DNA of 14,232 nt from Agrocybe praecox (lineage: Eukaryota; Basidiomycota; Agaricomycetes; Agaricales; Agrocybaceae): positions 1 through 14,232 of the forward strand of contig CAXHKQ010000108.1 in NCBI GenBank assembly GCA_964017145.1. The letters run 5' to 3'. The notes beneath the pieces are model-generated. The model made no database searches. It was not told the DNA's origin and saw only the letters and a program-made list of their open reading frames with translations. A program made the position numbers and the translations under genes. Below are positions 1 through 8,318 of the stretch, piece after piece. The stretch's first letter is position 1, and every line of letters starts with the position of its first letter.

Positions 1-613
1 ATACACACACGAATTTCACGCACACATATGCCCATCTCGCTCAGAGAGCGAAAGAAAAACGTAAACAATCTCTCTCGCATATCCGTTTTAATGAATGAAT
101 TTGCAAAAGTTACTACGAACGGTCGAAATAGTTCCTCCGTTTGTCAAAACAGCGTTACAACAATTTAGCCTCTTTGGCGGGTCTCTTACTCTGAGTTTTT
201 CTACCCAGACCCATACCAATACAGCATTATACAATTTTCAATATAATGTACTACACCTATCACAGTCTCAGCGGCACAGACGAGCGCGTGCGCATACAAA
301 ACTGGTTCTTCGTTCGGCGGAGCTCTCTCGCGCTAGTGTGTTTGTGTGCGTGCGTTGCTCGGTTGCGACGCACAACGCACGATCACTGCGATCAGTCGAA
401 GACAACGCTCCGCGCAGCCAGCACGCATGAGTGCCATCGTCGTCGTCGCATTTCTTCAGATCTTGTGCTTGGAGACATGTTAGATATATACACTTATACA
501 CACACGTATTATAGTCGCGTCGTCGCTCACTCCCCAAATATACACTCTACATATACACACAAACTCACATACGCGACACCTTCGTTCTTCTTTGTGCCAT
601 TCAACAGACACAT

Positions 614-630
614 GCACACACACACACACT
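614..630. repeat. CA dinucleotide microsatellite
   Basis: A run of CA units of about 16 bases lies in the 5' flank, close to other short CA tracts at the window start and near 560-575. Confidence 0.8.
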
Positions 631-1044
631 CACATGTGATGATGTGCCAATACAACACGTTCAGCAGTCAGCAGTAATCTGACTCTGTCCTAACGACAAC
701 GATCAGACCATCGACGCGAACTCTGCGCGCAGACACAACAACACATTAATACCGTGCGCGATCGTAATCGGTGAACGCAAGCAAACAGTCAGCTCTCTAG
801 CTTATACGATAACAAAATCAACAAGTGCCTCCCCTATGTGGCTGGTTTCGTTGTAAGTGTGTGTGAGTTGCAAGTGTGCACCCGTGAATATAACACAACA
901 ATTTCAGAGTTGTGCTTGTGTCCCACATCGTCACAATTAGCTCCAATTGACCGTGTGCGTGCGTGCTTTCGTGTGGATGTGATCTACACTGAATGTGTGT
1001 GTGACGAAATTCGGCAGAGATTTGATCAGCACAACTCTCCCGCC

Positions 1045-1068
1045 CAGCAGCAGCAGCAGCAGCAGCAG
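1045..1068. repeat. CAG trinucleotide repeat, eight units
   Basis: Eight uninterrupted CAG units lie in the region upstream of Dok. They would encode poly-Gln in one frame, but no convincing coding context surrounds them, so I read this as a noncoding microsatellite. Confidence 0.85.
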
Positions 1069-1625
1069 CTAACTCGCCTGTGTGTATGTGTGTTAGTGAC
1101 GCTGTTGCCCCGCCGTCGTCTACCGTATGTGATAAAAGTCAGTGACTTCGAGTCTGCTTCGCTACGACACGCAGAATTCTCATCGACGCCGTCGTCTTCC
1201 GTTGATGCGCCCAAGTGAATGTCAAAACGCACACATACACACACTTGAGACTTTCGCGCACACTCTCTGGGACGCGATATCAGTGCACACACGATCACGC
1301 ATACGGGCGGAATTATTGATTCGAATATTCACGTCTGCCCAACAACGCACGATCATCGGTGATCGGCGAGAAGGGCCTCACAAAAAAATGTGCATGCGAA
1401 TTGCAATTCGATTGTTCCACGTCCGATCGAACAATCGTGTGCACCGCCAACGTCGAGAGGCAGCTGGAACACACACACACGCTTTGATCGAACCAGTTGT
1501 GCGGCCTAACAGCAGCAACGCGCGATCGGTCGGTCGGTTTCGGTCGCTTGAGTTTCGCTGATCTGCGCACGGAAAAACCAGAAAGTGTAAGTCGCGCGCG
1601 CGCTTCGTGTTTTGTCCCGCGATCG

Positions 1626-1639
1626 GTGTGTGTGTGTGT
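1626..1639. repeat. GT dinucleotide microsatellite
   Basis: Seven GT units lie on the plus strand about 210 bases upstream of the Dok start codon, followed by further TG-rich sequence. Confidence 0.8.
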
Positions 1640-1785
1640 TTGTGCGCGGGTGTTTTTGTGTTGGCGCCCGCCAGCACTAGCGATCGGAACACGTGCACTC
1701 CGACTTCTGTGCTGCACTGTGTTGAGCAATCGCGTCGAGTTTGTTTTGTACACGCACGATCGCACAGCGACGGTGTTGACAAAAG

Positions 1786-1816
1786 ACACACCCACACACA
1801 CACACACTCACACACA
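1786..1816. repeat. CA microsatellite next to the Dok start
   Basis: This interrupted CA tract ends about 30 bases before the Dok ATG. It probably lies in the 5' UTR and is expected to vary in length between individuals. Confidence 0.8.
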
Positions 1817-1847
1817 ATTGAGCCAGTGAACGCACACGATCAGCACA

Positions 1848-1925
1848 ATGGACGCCGAAGTGCCCGAGCTGAGCGGCCACCTGATTGTACCCACGCAGAC
1901 GGGTTTCTCGCTGATCTCAAAAAAG
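1848..1925 (+). CDS. Dok: Dok adaptor protein, coding exon 1 (N-terminus, start of PH domain)
   Basis: This exon encodes the first 26 residues, beginning MDAEVPELSGHLIVPTQ and ending SLISKK. That matches the start of the pleckstrin-homology domain of Dok-family docking proteins, which act at the membrane downstream of tyrosine kinases. The ATG has a good insect start context (ACAATGG), and an in-frame TGA seven codons upstream makes it the first in-frame ATG. The exon stops after a Lys codon at AAAAAG|GTAATG, a good donor in phase 0. Joined to exon 2, the sequence around the junction lines up column by column with the first strands of the Dok PH domain, including the conserved Trp and the Ala-Ser-x-His-Gly stretch. 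A retrotransposon lies 289 bp downstream in intron 1. In Drosophila the single Dok gene is linked to Shark kinase and JNK signalling in dorsal closure; that role is family knowledge and is not shown by this sequence. Confidence 0.82.
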
Positions 1926-2209
1926 GTAATGATATTAGGTTATGCACTTTATTTAATAATGCACATAAAGGTAAGGTGGGACATTTTCCGACTATTTCTC
2001 ATGCTAATCGACACTACAACCCTCCTTTGTATATGGAGAGTAGCAAGGTAACCAATATCGAGTTCCAGGATACCGTATGGATTTCGAAGAAAAACTCACA
2101 ACCCAAATCGGAACTGCGATTACTTTATGTTAACAAACACATCAAAATATATTCAAGCGAGCTTTGCCCTGAATATGTTATTGTGATTGTTATTATGATA
2201 AAATATATA

Positions 2210-2214
2210 TAATC
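2210..2214. repeat. Target-site duplication, left copy (TAATC)
   Basis: Five bases directly before the TG of the 5' LTR are repeated directly after the CA of the 3' LTR. A 5-bp duplication is usual for BEL/Pao integrases. Confidence 0.9.
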
Positions 2215-2311
2215 TGTTTGGTTTTGAACGAGGTACCAACAATTTGAATTGTGAGATATGAATTGCAGATTGAAAGTGCACGCACTAAATGCGTTAGCGG
2301 ATACGCATGAA

Positions 2312-2351
2312 CGTTATCAGTGCGAAGCGCAATCGTTATCAGTGCGAAGCG
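2312..2351 (+). repeat. Direct repeat in LTR U3
   Basis: The 18-base word CGTTATCAGTGCGAAGCG occurs at 2312-2329 and again at 2334-2351, separated by CAAT. Each copy contains TCAGTG, which resembles the insect initiator. The same pair lies at 8598-8637 in the 3' LTR. Confidence 0.9.
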
Positions 2352-2410
2352 AACACACAGATGGTGTGATAGGCGCGTCAATGATATTCAGCACACTGTG
2401 CCAACGCACT

Positions 2411-2416
2411 TATATA
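2411..2416 (+). promoter_or_regulatory. TATA box of the 5' LTR promoter
   Basis: TATATA within ACTTATATACTG lies about 260 bp before the LTR end and 70 bp upstream of the polyadenylation signal. It would place transcription start near 2440 and give a short R region. The assignment rests on motif and position only; the upstream TCAGTG pair is an alternative start signal. Confidence 0.5.
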
Positions 2417-2484
2417 CTGTCAACACACATACATACACCAATTGAATTTACACTCGATCGGCTTCGTGCCGAAAATCCTTAGCA

Positions 2485-2490
2485 AATAAA
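2485..2490 (+). terminator. Polyadenylation signal in the 5' LTR
   Basis: Canonical AATAAA lies downstream of the TATA box, as expected at the R/U5 part of an LTR. Because the element is in the sense direction inside Dok intron 1, this signal could also end Dok pre-mRNA early. Confidence 0.65.
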
Positions 2491-2671
2491 ATGACTTGTA
2501 TCTGAGCGATCAGACAGCGAACACATCTCCACTCTTCGATCATCTCCATTATTTCGTGTGCACGAGGTCAGCATTTTCCAGCCAAGTTAAGTATACTGCG
2601 TGCCGATAATTAACCAGACAGCCGACTCCTAAATTAATTGAATTGATAAGCGATTCCCCCAATATTCTACA

Positions 2672-2688
2672 TGGTCCTTCGAGCCGGA
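2672..2688 (+). other. Primer-binding site, complementary to tRNA-Tyr
   Basis: The sequence begins TGGTCCTTCGAGCC directly after the LTR CA. Its reverse complement ends in GGCTCGAAGGA followed by CCA, which is the mature 3' end of eukaryotic tRNA-Tyr(GUA) with CCA added. The match covers about 17 bases with no gap to the LTR. The tRNA assignment comes from knowledge of the tRNA-Tyr acceptor stem and T arm. Confidence 0.82.
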
Positions 2689-2750
2689 TCGGCATCTGGA
2701 CGTTTTTGGACACCTTGGGCAGTCTTTCCTCGCTGGAAAATCACGATAAC

Positions 2751-2890
2751 GGGACACACCACGTGTGCCTCATTCCTGACCCTGCATCCACATCATCACT
2801 GACATTGTAACGGGTCACACCACGTGTTGCCTCATTCCTGACCCTGTATCTACATCATTGCTGGCACTGTAACGGGCCACACCACGTGTC
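2751..2890 (+). repeat. Tandem repeat with CACGTG cores in the element leader
   Basis: Two diverged units of 61 and 62 bp (2751-2811 and 2812-2873) and a partial third unit share the words CACACCACGTGT and CCTCATTCCTGACCCTG. Each unit contains the palindrome CACGTG, at 2760-2765, 2821-2826 and 2883-2888. The repeat sits in the untranslated leader between the primer-binding site and the ORF, where packaging or translation signals of LTR elements usually lie. Confidence 0.85.
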
Positions 2891-3023
2891 ACACCACATC
2901 TCGTACGACGCCATAGACATTTTGGGCAGCGATCTCCGAGCAAGACCGGATCACATCGCGTGTCGTTGCAGCCCCGATCCTGCGTGCTGCAATTAATTGT
3001 GTGACAGTGAAACCAGATAAGGT

Positions 3024-3070
3024 CAAGTAAGTACGAACACATTGTACTCAGTGATTATTTTCGATAGAGT
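3024..3070 (+). repeat. Left arm of ORF-bracketing inverted repeat
   Basis: Two blocks, 3029-3042 and 3057-3070, are each the exact 14-base reverse complement of blocks after the stop codon (8346-8359 and 8319-8332). The spacers are 14 and 13 bases. CAAG at 3024-3027 extends the pairing to CTTG at 8360-8363 after a one-base bulge. The arm ends nine bases before the start codon and overlaps a GTAAGT splice-donor-like word at 3027-3032. Confidence 0.85.
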
Positions 3071-3079
3071 GTGGCAAAC

Positions 3080-6000
3080 ATGGAGGTTCTTTCCCGCAAG
3101 CAAAATGCATTGTTCGAGCAATTTAAGCGTATGAAGATCAATTTCAAGAAATGTCCGATCGAACGCCGAACACGTGGATATTATTCACAAGTCAAGGATG
3201 CAATCCACCTTTTGTGGAACGATTTTCGTGCAAACGATATTGAACTTCGTGCACTAGACGGTTTTGATGAGTCCGAATACGCGAAGAGCGAGTTATTTGT
3301 AGCACTCGATTTGGAGTATACGTTTATTGTCAGTGAGATCGCCGATGCAATGTTGAAATTAGATCAACATAACCAACAAGCACAAGCCCAGCCACCTCCA
3401 CAGGCCGGACAAGGGGACATTCAAGCTGTTGCTGTCGGCCAGCGCCCAAATGTTAAGTTGCCGACGATTACATTGCCATGCTTTTCTGGTGAATATCACA
3501 AGTGGCAAGCATTTCACGACATGTATGTGTCGTTGATACATCGAAACAACACGCTGTCTAATGTCGAGAAATTTCATTATTTAAAAAGCTACTTGTCTGG
3601 CCAAGCGGCATCTCTAGTGCGTCATACTGACGTAACTAATGACAACTATCTTGTTGCGTGGGAGTTACTAAAAACTCGATTTGCGAATAAACGCGCGCAG
3701 GTAGACGTTCAATTGAAAGCGATAATTAATTATCCGTGTCAGAGTACAGAGTCAGCAGTAGGGATTGGTGAATTCATTGACCAGGTGGAAGAAAGTTTGA
3801 ATGCGTTGAGGACGCTGCAAATTAACATTGATACGTGGGATCCCATTCTACTCTTTGTCTTAATTCGAAAATTGTCTAACGCGACGCACACAGCCTGGCA
3901 GGAATCACAGAAGGGCAATAATAATCTGGCAACGTACGCTCAATTCGAATCGTTTTTGAATGAACGGTTCAGGATGTTAGAAACACTTGACGATTTTTGT
4001 GTTCCAGATTCACGTCGCACTTCTGTTGTGAAGCCAACGCGCACACAGGTTCAGTCTCATACAGTTCAGTCTTCATCATCGGCAAGTAGGGCCTGTCCAG
4101 TGTGTCATGCGTCGCACGCTGTCCGCGATTGTAGTACCTTTTTGGCTCAGAGTGTAGAGGCGCGACGCGATACTGCAGCTGTTAAAAGAATTTGTTTCAA
4201 TTGTCTGAATAGTGGACATTTTAACTCGCAATGCAAGACGCGCACTCGTTGCCAGACATGCAATGGTAAGCACCACACACTTTTGCATATCAATCGCACA
4301 ATTCCAGCATCACCAACTACGACGCCCGCACCGACGCAAACTTCTACGTCATCGTCAAATGTATCGCCAATTCAACAGTCGACTGTTGAAGAACCAGGTA
4401 CTAGGTCTGTTGTCATATCGCACACTGTTTCTTCCGCGCGTCGCATGAGCAAAGTCCTGCTTGCGACGGCAATTGTGCGTGTGACGTCAAGGTCTGGGGA
4501 AAGCCTACCGTTGAGAGCATTAATCGACCAGGGGTCAGAGGTGACGTTTATCACCGAAAATGCGGCCCAATTGCTTGGTTTAGAACGAAGCACTGTGAAT
4601 GTGTCTATTAATGGTATTGGTGGCGAATCGGCAGGTCGCGCCAACAATGTAGTGGAGATTGAACTACGTTCACCGCATACTGCGGAATTCTCACTACGCA
4701 CAGACGCATTCGTAATAAAAAAAATCACTGGGATGATCCCACAAGCGCCGTGTGGACACTTGTCGTGGCCGCACATTGATAATTTGCGCTTGGCGGATCC
4801 ATTGTTTGCGACGCCTGGTTGTATAGATCTGTTGCTTGGAGGTGATGTCTACAAAGACATTATCACGTCTGGTACAATTCAGGGTGAAAACGATGCACCA
4901 TTAGCCCAGTCGTCCGTATTCGGTTGGATACTCTCTGGTCGTGTAGGAGCAGGTGCACGTTCCACGTTGCAACCCCGATTCACTGCGCTTCATACATGTG
5001 TGGACATCGATGCGCGATTGCGCACATTTTGGGAGATCGACTGTATTGAAAGCCAGCCGACGTTGACCGCAGATGAACAAAAATGCGAGGAGCATTTTGT
5101 GAATAATTCTAGTAAGGCTGATGATGGTAGATATGTAGTGCGCATGCCATTGCGACCAAATGCGCAATTGGGCGATTCTCGCAACGCTGCTACGCGGCGC
5201 TTTTTGCAGCTTGAACGCAAGTTGTCGCTCAATCCTCAGTTGAAAGAGTCTTATGTCGCATTCATGCGCGAGTATTTGGCGCTGGGACATATGCAATTGT
5301 CGCGTGAAGCTAACGATGTTCCGAAATATTTCATTCCACATCATGCGGTGTTTAAGGCATCTAGCTCAACGACGAAAGTCAGAGTCGTTTTTGACGCATC
5401 AACTATAACATCAAATGGACGATCGTTGAATGAGCTCAGGTTTATTGGTCCTCGTATTCAGGACGAGCTCTCATCGATTCTTTTGCGCTGGCGGAAATAT
5501 CCGCATGCATACACTGGTGATATAGAAAAAATGTACCGACAAATTTGGATTCATACTGATGACCACCGGTATCAGCATATTTTGTGGCGTGAGTCGCCAA
5601 ATGAAAAGTTGTCAGAGTTTGCGCTACGCACAATCACGTACGGTACGTCTTGCGCGCCACATTTAGCAGTGCGCACATTGGTGCAGTTAGCTCACGACAA
5701 TGCACAACAATTTCCACGAGCGTCAGCCGCGATACGTAATGATTTCTACGTAGATGATTTTATTTCGGGCTCGTACACAACCGAAGACGCGATCGTCATG
5801 TACAGGGATCTACGCTGCATAATGGAAGCGGCTGGATTTAAATTGAGAAAGTGGGTGAGTAACTGTACAGCGTTACTCGCTAATATCCCTGAACATGATC
5901 GTGAATTGAAGGAACTGTGCAATGTGGATAAAAATGAGACGGTGACGGCTCTGGGAATTGTTTGGAGGCCGTCAACTGATGAGTTTCTGTTTAAACTCAA

Positions 6001-7969
6001 CTTGCCTGTGACGATTGAACACCAGCCAACGAAGCGGTCGATTCTGTCCGAAATATCAAAGTTATTTGATCCTTTGGGTTGGTTGGCACCAATCATTGTC
6101 AGGGCAAAAATATTGATGCAGCAACTTTGGGTAACTGGTGTAGGATGGGACGACAGTCTACCCGAAAAGATCGTGATGGCGTGGAAATTGTTGCGTGAAG
6201 ATTTGTTTCACGTCGATGATATTCGTGTTGATCGATGGTGTCGTCATGAACTCAATTCGGAGATAGAACTACATGCGTTTAGCGATGCATCTCTGAATGC
6301 ATACGCTGCTGCCGTTTATGCGCGCTGTATTCAATCTGATGGTAGTGTACATACGACGCTGTTGACAGCAAAAACACGCGTTGCCCCATTGAAGCAAGTG
6401 TCAATACCAAGATTGGAACTTTGCGGCGCAGTTCTAGCTGCCGAATTACTGACGCACACGAAGAAGAAATTACAAATTGACAATGCAGTTGTATATGCCT
6501 GGACGGACTCGTCTATAGTTCTGCACTGGTTGCGTGCGTTGCCATGTAAATGGACGACTTTCGTGGGGAACCGAGTGTCTGCGATTCAGCAAGCCACCCC
6601 AATCTGTTCTTGGCGACACGTACCAACGAAACAAAATCCCGCAGATTGTGCATCGCGCGGTCTAGATGCGTTGCAGTTGAAGACACACGTTCTGTGGTGG
6701 CACGGGCCAGAGTTTTTGATGAAGGATAGTAGTACATGGCCAACATTGGCAACACAATCTCTGAACGACGCAGATATGAACAGTGAGTCGAAACGAGTAC
6801 TCTGTAATTTGTCGACTGAGGTGCCGGAAGATAGCGAAACTATTTTCATGCTAGGGTCATTCTCATCGTTGTCGAAACTGTTGCGTGTGACTGCATACTG
6901 CAAGCGTTTCAGTGATAAGTGTCGCAAATTAGCGATCTCAAATTCATACGTGACGCTAAATGAGCTATCAGATTCGCTCACATTGTGGATACGTGCATCC
7001 CAAAATTGCTTCTTTTCTGGCGAGTTTCAAGCGCTGATAAAGGATCGCGCATTGCCAACCACTTCTCATTTACGTTCACTGAATTTGTTTGTGGACGACC
7101 AACAAATCATCCGCGTTGGCGGAAGATTACAAAATGCTGATTTAGCATATAATGGAAATCACCCACTTTTGTTGAGTGGCAAATGCCACCTAGCTAAATT
7201 AATCATCGGAGAAATGCATACAACAACCATGCACGGTGGTCCCCAACTGGTGCTTAACATGATTCGGAAGAAGTACTGGATATTGAATGGTAAAAATACC
7301 GTTCGGTTCCAACTACATCGATGTGTCAAATGCTTCAGACAGAGGGCCGACGGTGCACGGCAGTTGATGGGCAGTTTGCCGCATCCGAGAGTGAATATTT
7401 CACGGGCGTTTACACACACCGGAGTTGATTTTGCTGGACCGATAAGTTTGAGAATGTCGAAAGGTCGCGGAAACGCGACATACAAGGGGTACATTGCGAT
7501 ATTTATTTGTCTGTGCACGAAAGCAATGCACATAGAAGTTGTGAGCGACTTATCATCCAATGCATTTATTGCTGCGTACCGGCGATTTGTGTCCCGTCGC
7601 GGCTTACCTTCTCACATGTACTCAGACAACGCAACCAATTTTACTGGAGCGGAGAAGATTTTGCGTATAGCGCACATGGATAATGTGCTACAAATAAAAA
7701 CTGAACTATTGACTATTTGTGCGAACCACCAAACTGAATGGCATTTTATTCCGCCTGCGTCTCCGCATTTTGGTGGACTGTGGGAGGCGGGTGTAAAATC
7801 GCTAAAATACCACCTCAAGCGGTCGTTAGAAGATGTTCGAATGACGTATGAAGAGTTAGCTACGCTTGTAACTCAGATCGAGGGGTGTTTGAATTCACGC
7901 CCGCTTTCGCCGATGTCGAGTGATCCAACTGATTTGAACGTTCTAACACCTGGACATTTTGATCGGTGA
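3080..7969 (+). CDS. BEL/Pao Gag-Pol polyprotein, cut short by a frameshift
   Basis: The ATG at 3080 has an ideal context (AACATGG) and an in-frame TAG at 3065 lies just upstream; 1629 residues follow. Gag: DUF1759-type region at about residues 126-290, then three zinc knuckles starting near 339, 372 and 391; only the middle one is the classical CX2CX4HX4C. Protease (DUF1758 type): Asp483 in ALIDQGSE, where D-Q-G replaces the usual D-S/T-G. Reverse transcriptase: first Asp 814 in TGDIEKMY, catalytic YVDD at 890-893. RNase H: Asp1069, Glu1113, Asp1143. Integrase: zinc domain from His1370 to the CVKC at 1415, then Asp1450, Asp1516 and Glu1569. All catalytic residues expected for replication by reverse transcription and integration are present. 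The frame ends too early at a TGA (7967-7969); the next segment of the family's C-terminus continues in the +1 frame. There is no Gag/Pol stop or frameshift site, so Gag and Pol are made as one chain, as in many BEL elements. Confidence 0.93.
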   Translation: MEVLSRKQNALFEQFKRMKINFKKCPIERRTRGYYSQVKDAIHLLWNDFRANDIELRALDGFDESEYAKSELFVALDLEYTFIVSEIADAMLKLDQHNQQAQAQPPPQAGQGDIQAVAVGQRPNVKLPTITLPCFSGEYHKWQAFHDMYVSLIHRNNTLSNVEKFHYLKSYLSGQAASLVRHTDVTNDNYLVAWELLKTRFANKRAQVDVQLKAIINYPCQSTESAVGIGEFIDQVEESLNALRTLQINIDTWDPILLFVLIRKLSNATHTAWQESQKGNNNLATYAQFESFLNERFRMLETLDDFCVPDSRRTSVVKPTRTQVQSHTVQSSSSASRACPVCHASHAVRDCSTFLAQSVEARRDTAAVKRICFNCLNSGHFNSQCKTRTRCQTCNGKHHTLLHINRTIPASPTTTPAPTQTSTSSSNVSPIQQSTVEEPGTRSVVISHTVSSARRMSKVLLATAIVRVTSRSGESLPLRALIDQGSEVTFITENAAQLLGLERSTVNVSINGIGGESAGRANNVVEIELRSPHTAEFSLRTDAFVIKKITGMIPQAPCGHLSWPHIDNLRLADPLFATPGCIDLLLGGDVYKDIITSGTIQGENDAPLAQSSVFGWILSGRVGAGARSTLQPRFTALHTCVDIDARLRTFWEIDCIESQPTLTADEQKCEEHFVNNSSKADDGRYVVRMPLRPNAQLGDSRNAATRRFLQLERKLSLNPQLKESYVAFMREYLALGHMQLSREANDVPKYFIPHHAVFKASSSTTKVRVVFDASTITSNGRSLNELRFIGPRIQDELSSILLRWRKYPHAYTGDIEKMYRQIWIHTDDHRYQHILWRESPNEKLSEFALRTITYGTSCAPHLAVRTLVQLAHDNAQQFPRASAAIRNDFYVDDFISGSYTTEDAIVMYRDLRCIMEAAGFKLRKWVSNCTALLANIPEHDRELKELCNVDKNETVTALGIVWRPSTDEFLFKLNLPVTIEHQPTKRSILSEISKLFDPLGWLAPIIVRAKILMQQLWVTGVGWDDSLPEKIVMAWKLLREDLFHVDDIRVDRWCRHELNSEIELHAFSDASLNAYAAAVYARCIQSDGSVHTTLLTAKTRVAPLKQVSIPRLELCGAVLAAELLTHTKKKLQIDNAVVYAWTDSSIVLHWLRALPCKWTTFVGNRVSAIQQATPICSWRHVPTKQNPADCASRGLDALQLKTHVLWWHGPEFLMKDSSTWPTLATQSLNDADMNSESKRVLCNLSTEVPEDSETIFMLGSFSSLSKLLRVTAYCKRFSDKCRKLAISNSYVTLNELSDSLTLWIRASQNCFFSGEFQALIKDRALPTTSHLRSLNLFVDDQQIIRVGGRLQNADLAYNGNHPLLLSGKCHLAKLIIGEMHTTTMHGGPQLVLNMIRKKYWILNGKNTVRFQLHRCVKCFRQRADGARQLMGSLPHPRVNISRAFTHTGVDFAGPISLRMSKGRGNATYKGYIAIFICLCTKAMHIEVVSDLSSNAFIAAYRRFVSRRGLPSHMYSDNATNFTGAEKILRIAHMDNVLQIKTELLTICANHQTEWHFIPPASPHFGGLWEAGVKSLKYHLKRSLEDVRMTYEELATLVTQIEGCLNSRPLSPMSSDPTDLNVLTPGHFDR

Positions 7970-8315
7970 CGCGTTGCTCGCGCCTCCTGATAAAAGTTTG
8001 ATAGATGGGAACCAATCTCTGCTGTGTCGCTGGCAATTGACACAACGACTCTACCAATCAATTTGCAAAAGATGGCAAAATGAGTATTTATCACGGCTGC
8101 AGCAGCGTCCAAAATGGCAGACGAAAACCGATAACTTGAAAGTTAATGACATGGTCCTTTTGAAAGAAAATAACATGCCTTCAGCTAAATGGCCCCTTGG
8201 ACGAATAGTAGAGGTGCACCCCGGTGCTGATGGACTTGTGCGTGTAGTTTCAGTGCGGACTGCATCCTCGATTTTCAAGCGTTGTATCACAAAAGTTTGC
8301 CCACTGCCATGTTGA
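7959..8315 (+). pseudogene. Out-of-frame C-terminal segment of the BEL integrase region (DUF5641-like)
   Basis: This roughly 118-residue frame overlaps the end of the Gag-Pol ORF and carries the region that normally follows the integrase core in BEL/Pao polyproteins: a basic helical stretch (LTQRLYQSICKRW) and a chromatin-binding-like beta-barrel region (NDMVLLKE, KWPLGRIVEVHPG) that fits DUF5641. It has no start of its own that makes sense, so it belongs to the polyprotein. It is displaced by one frame, consistent with two bases missing in the T run at 7957-7960. The TGA at 8313-8315 is the expected natural stop, four bases before the right arm of the bracketing inverted repeat. Whether the shift is a mutation or a sequence error cannot be told from one copy. 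Confidence 0.88.
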
Positions 8316-8318
8316 AAT

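Larger units (their letters stand above)
1..1847 (+). other. 5' flank and probable 5' UTR of the Dok gene
   Basis: No protein-coding gene is recognisable here. The stretch is rich in CA/GT runs, a CAG run and CGATC-type words, and short open frames on both strands read as low-complexity CVCV/HTHT-type sequence typical of translated microsatellites. It ends directly at the ATG of Dok exon 1. An in-frame TGA at 1827-1829 closes the frame upstream, so at least the last part is untranslated leader or promoter. Several TCAGT words that resemble the insect initiator occur (for example near 392, 1139 and 1278), but none has a convincing downstream promoter element, so I do not place a transcription start. 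A perfect palindrome and an inverted repeat lie at 1397-1437. Confidence 0.5.
2215..2671 (+). repeat. 5' LTR
   Basis: This 457-bp terminal repeat starts TGTTTGG and ends TTCTACA. It carries two direct copies of an 18-bp word in the U3 part, a TATATA box at 2411-2416, a small UUCG-type hairpin at 2458-2472 and an AATAAA signal at 2485-2490. Reading it against 8501-8957 base by base, I find no difference. Confidence 0.95.

Noticed and set aside
1313..1815. Minus-strand open frames of 145-164 codons in the 5' flank
   Set aside because: They translate microsatellite DNA (CVCV, THTH) and lack conserved composition.
2258..2482. 74-codon open frame in the LTR, repeated at 8544-8768
   Set aside because: It is duplicated only because the LTR is duplicated, spans U3/R control signals and has no family resemblance; a chance frame.
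3071..3079. GTG at 3071 as start of the Gag-Pol protein
   Set aside because: Eukaryotic translation would use the ATG at 3080, which has an ideal context; GTG start is a bacterial convention.
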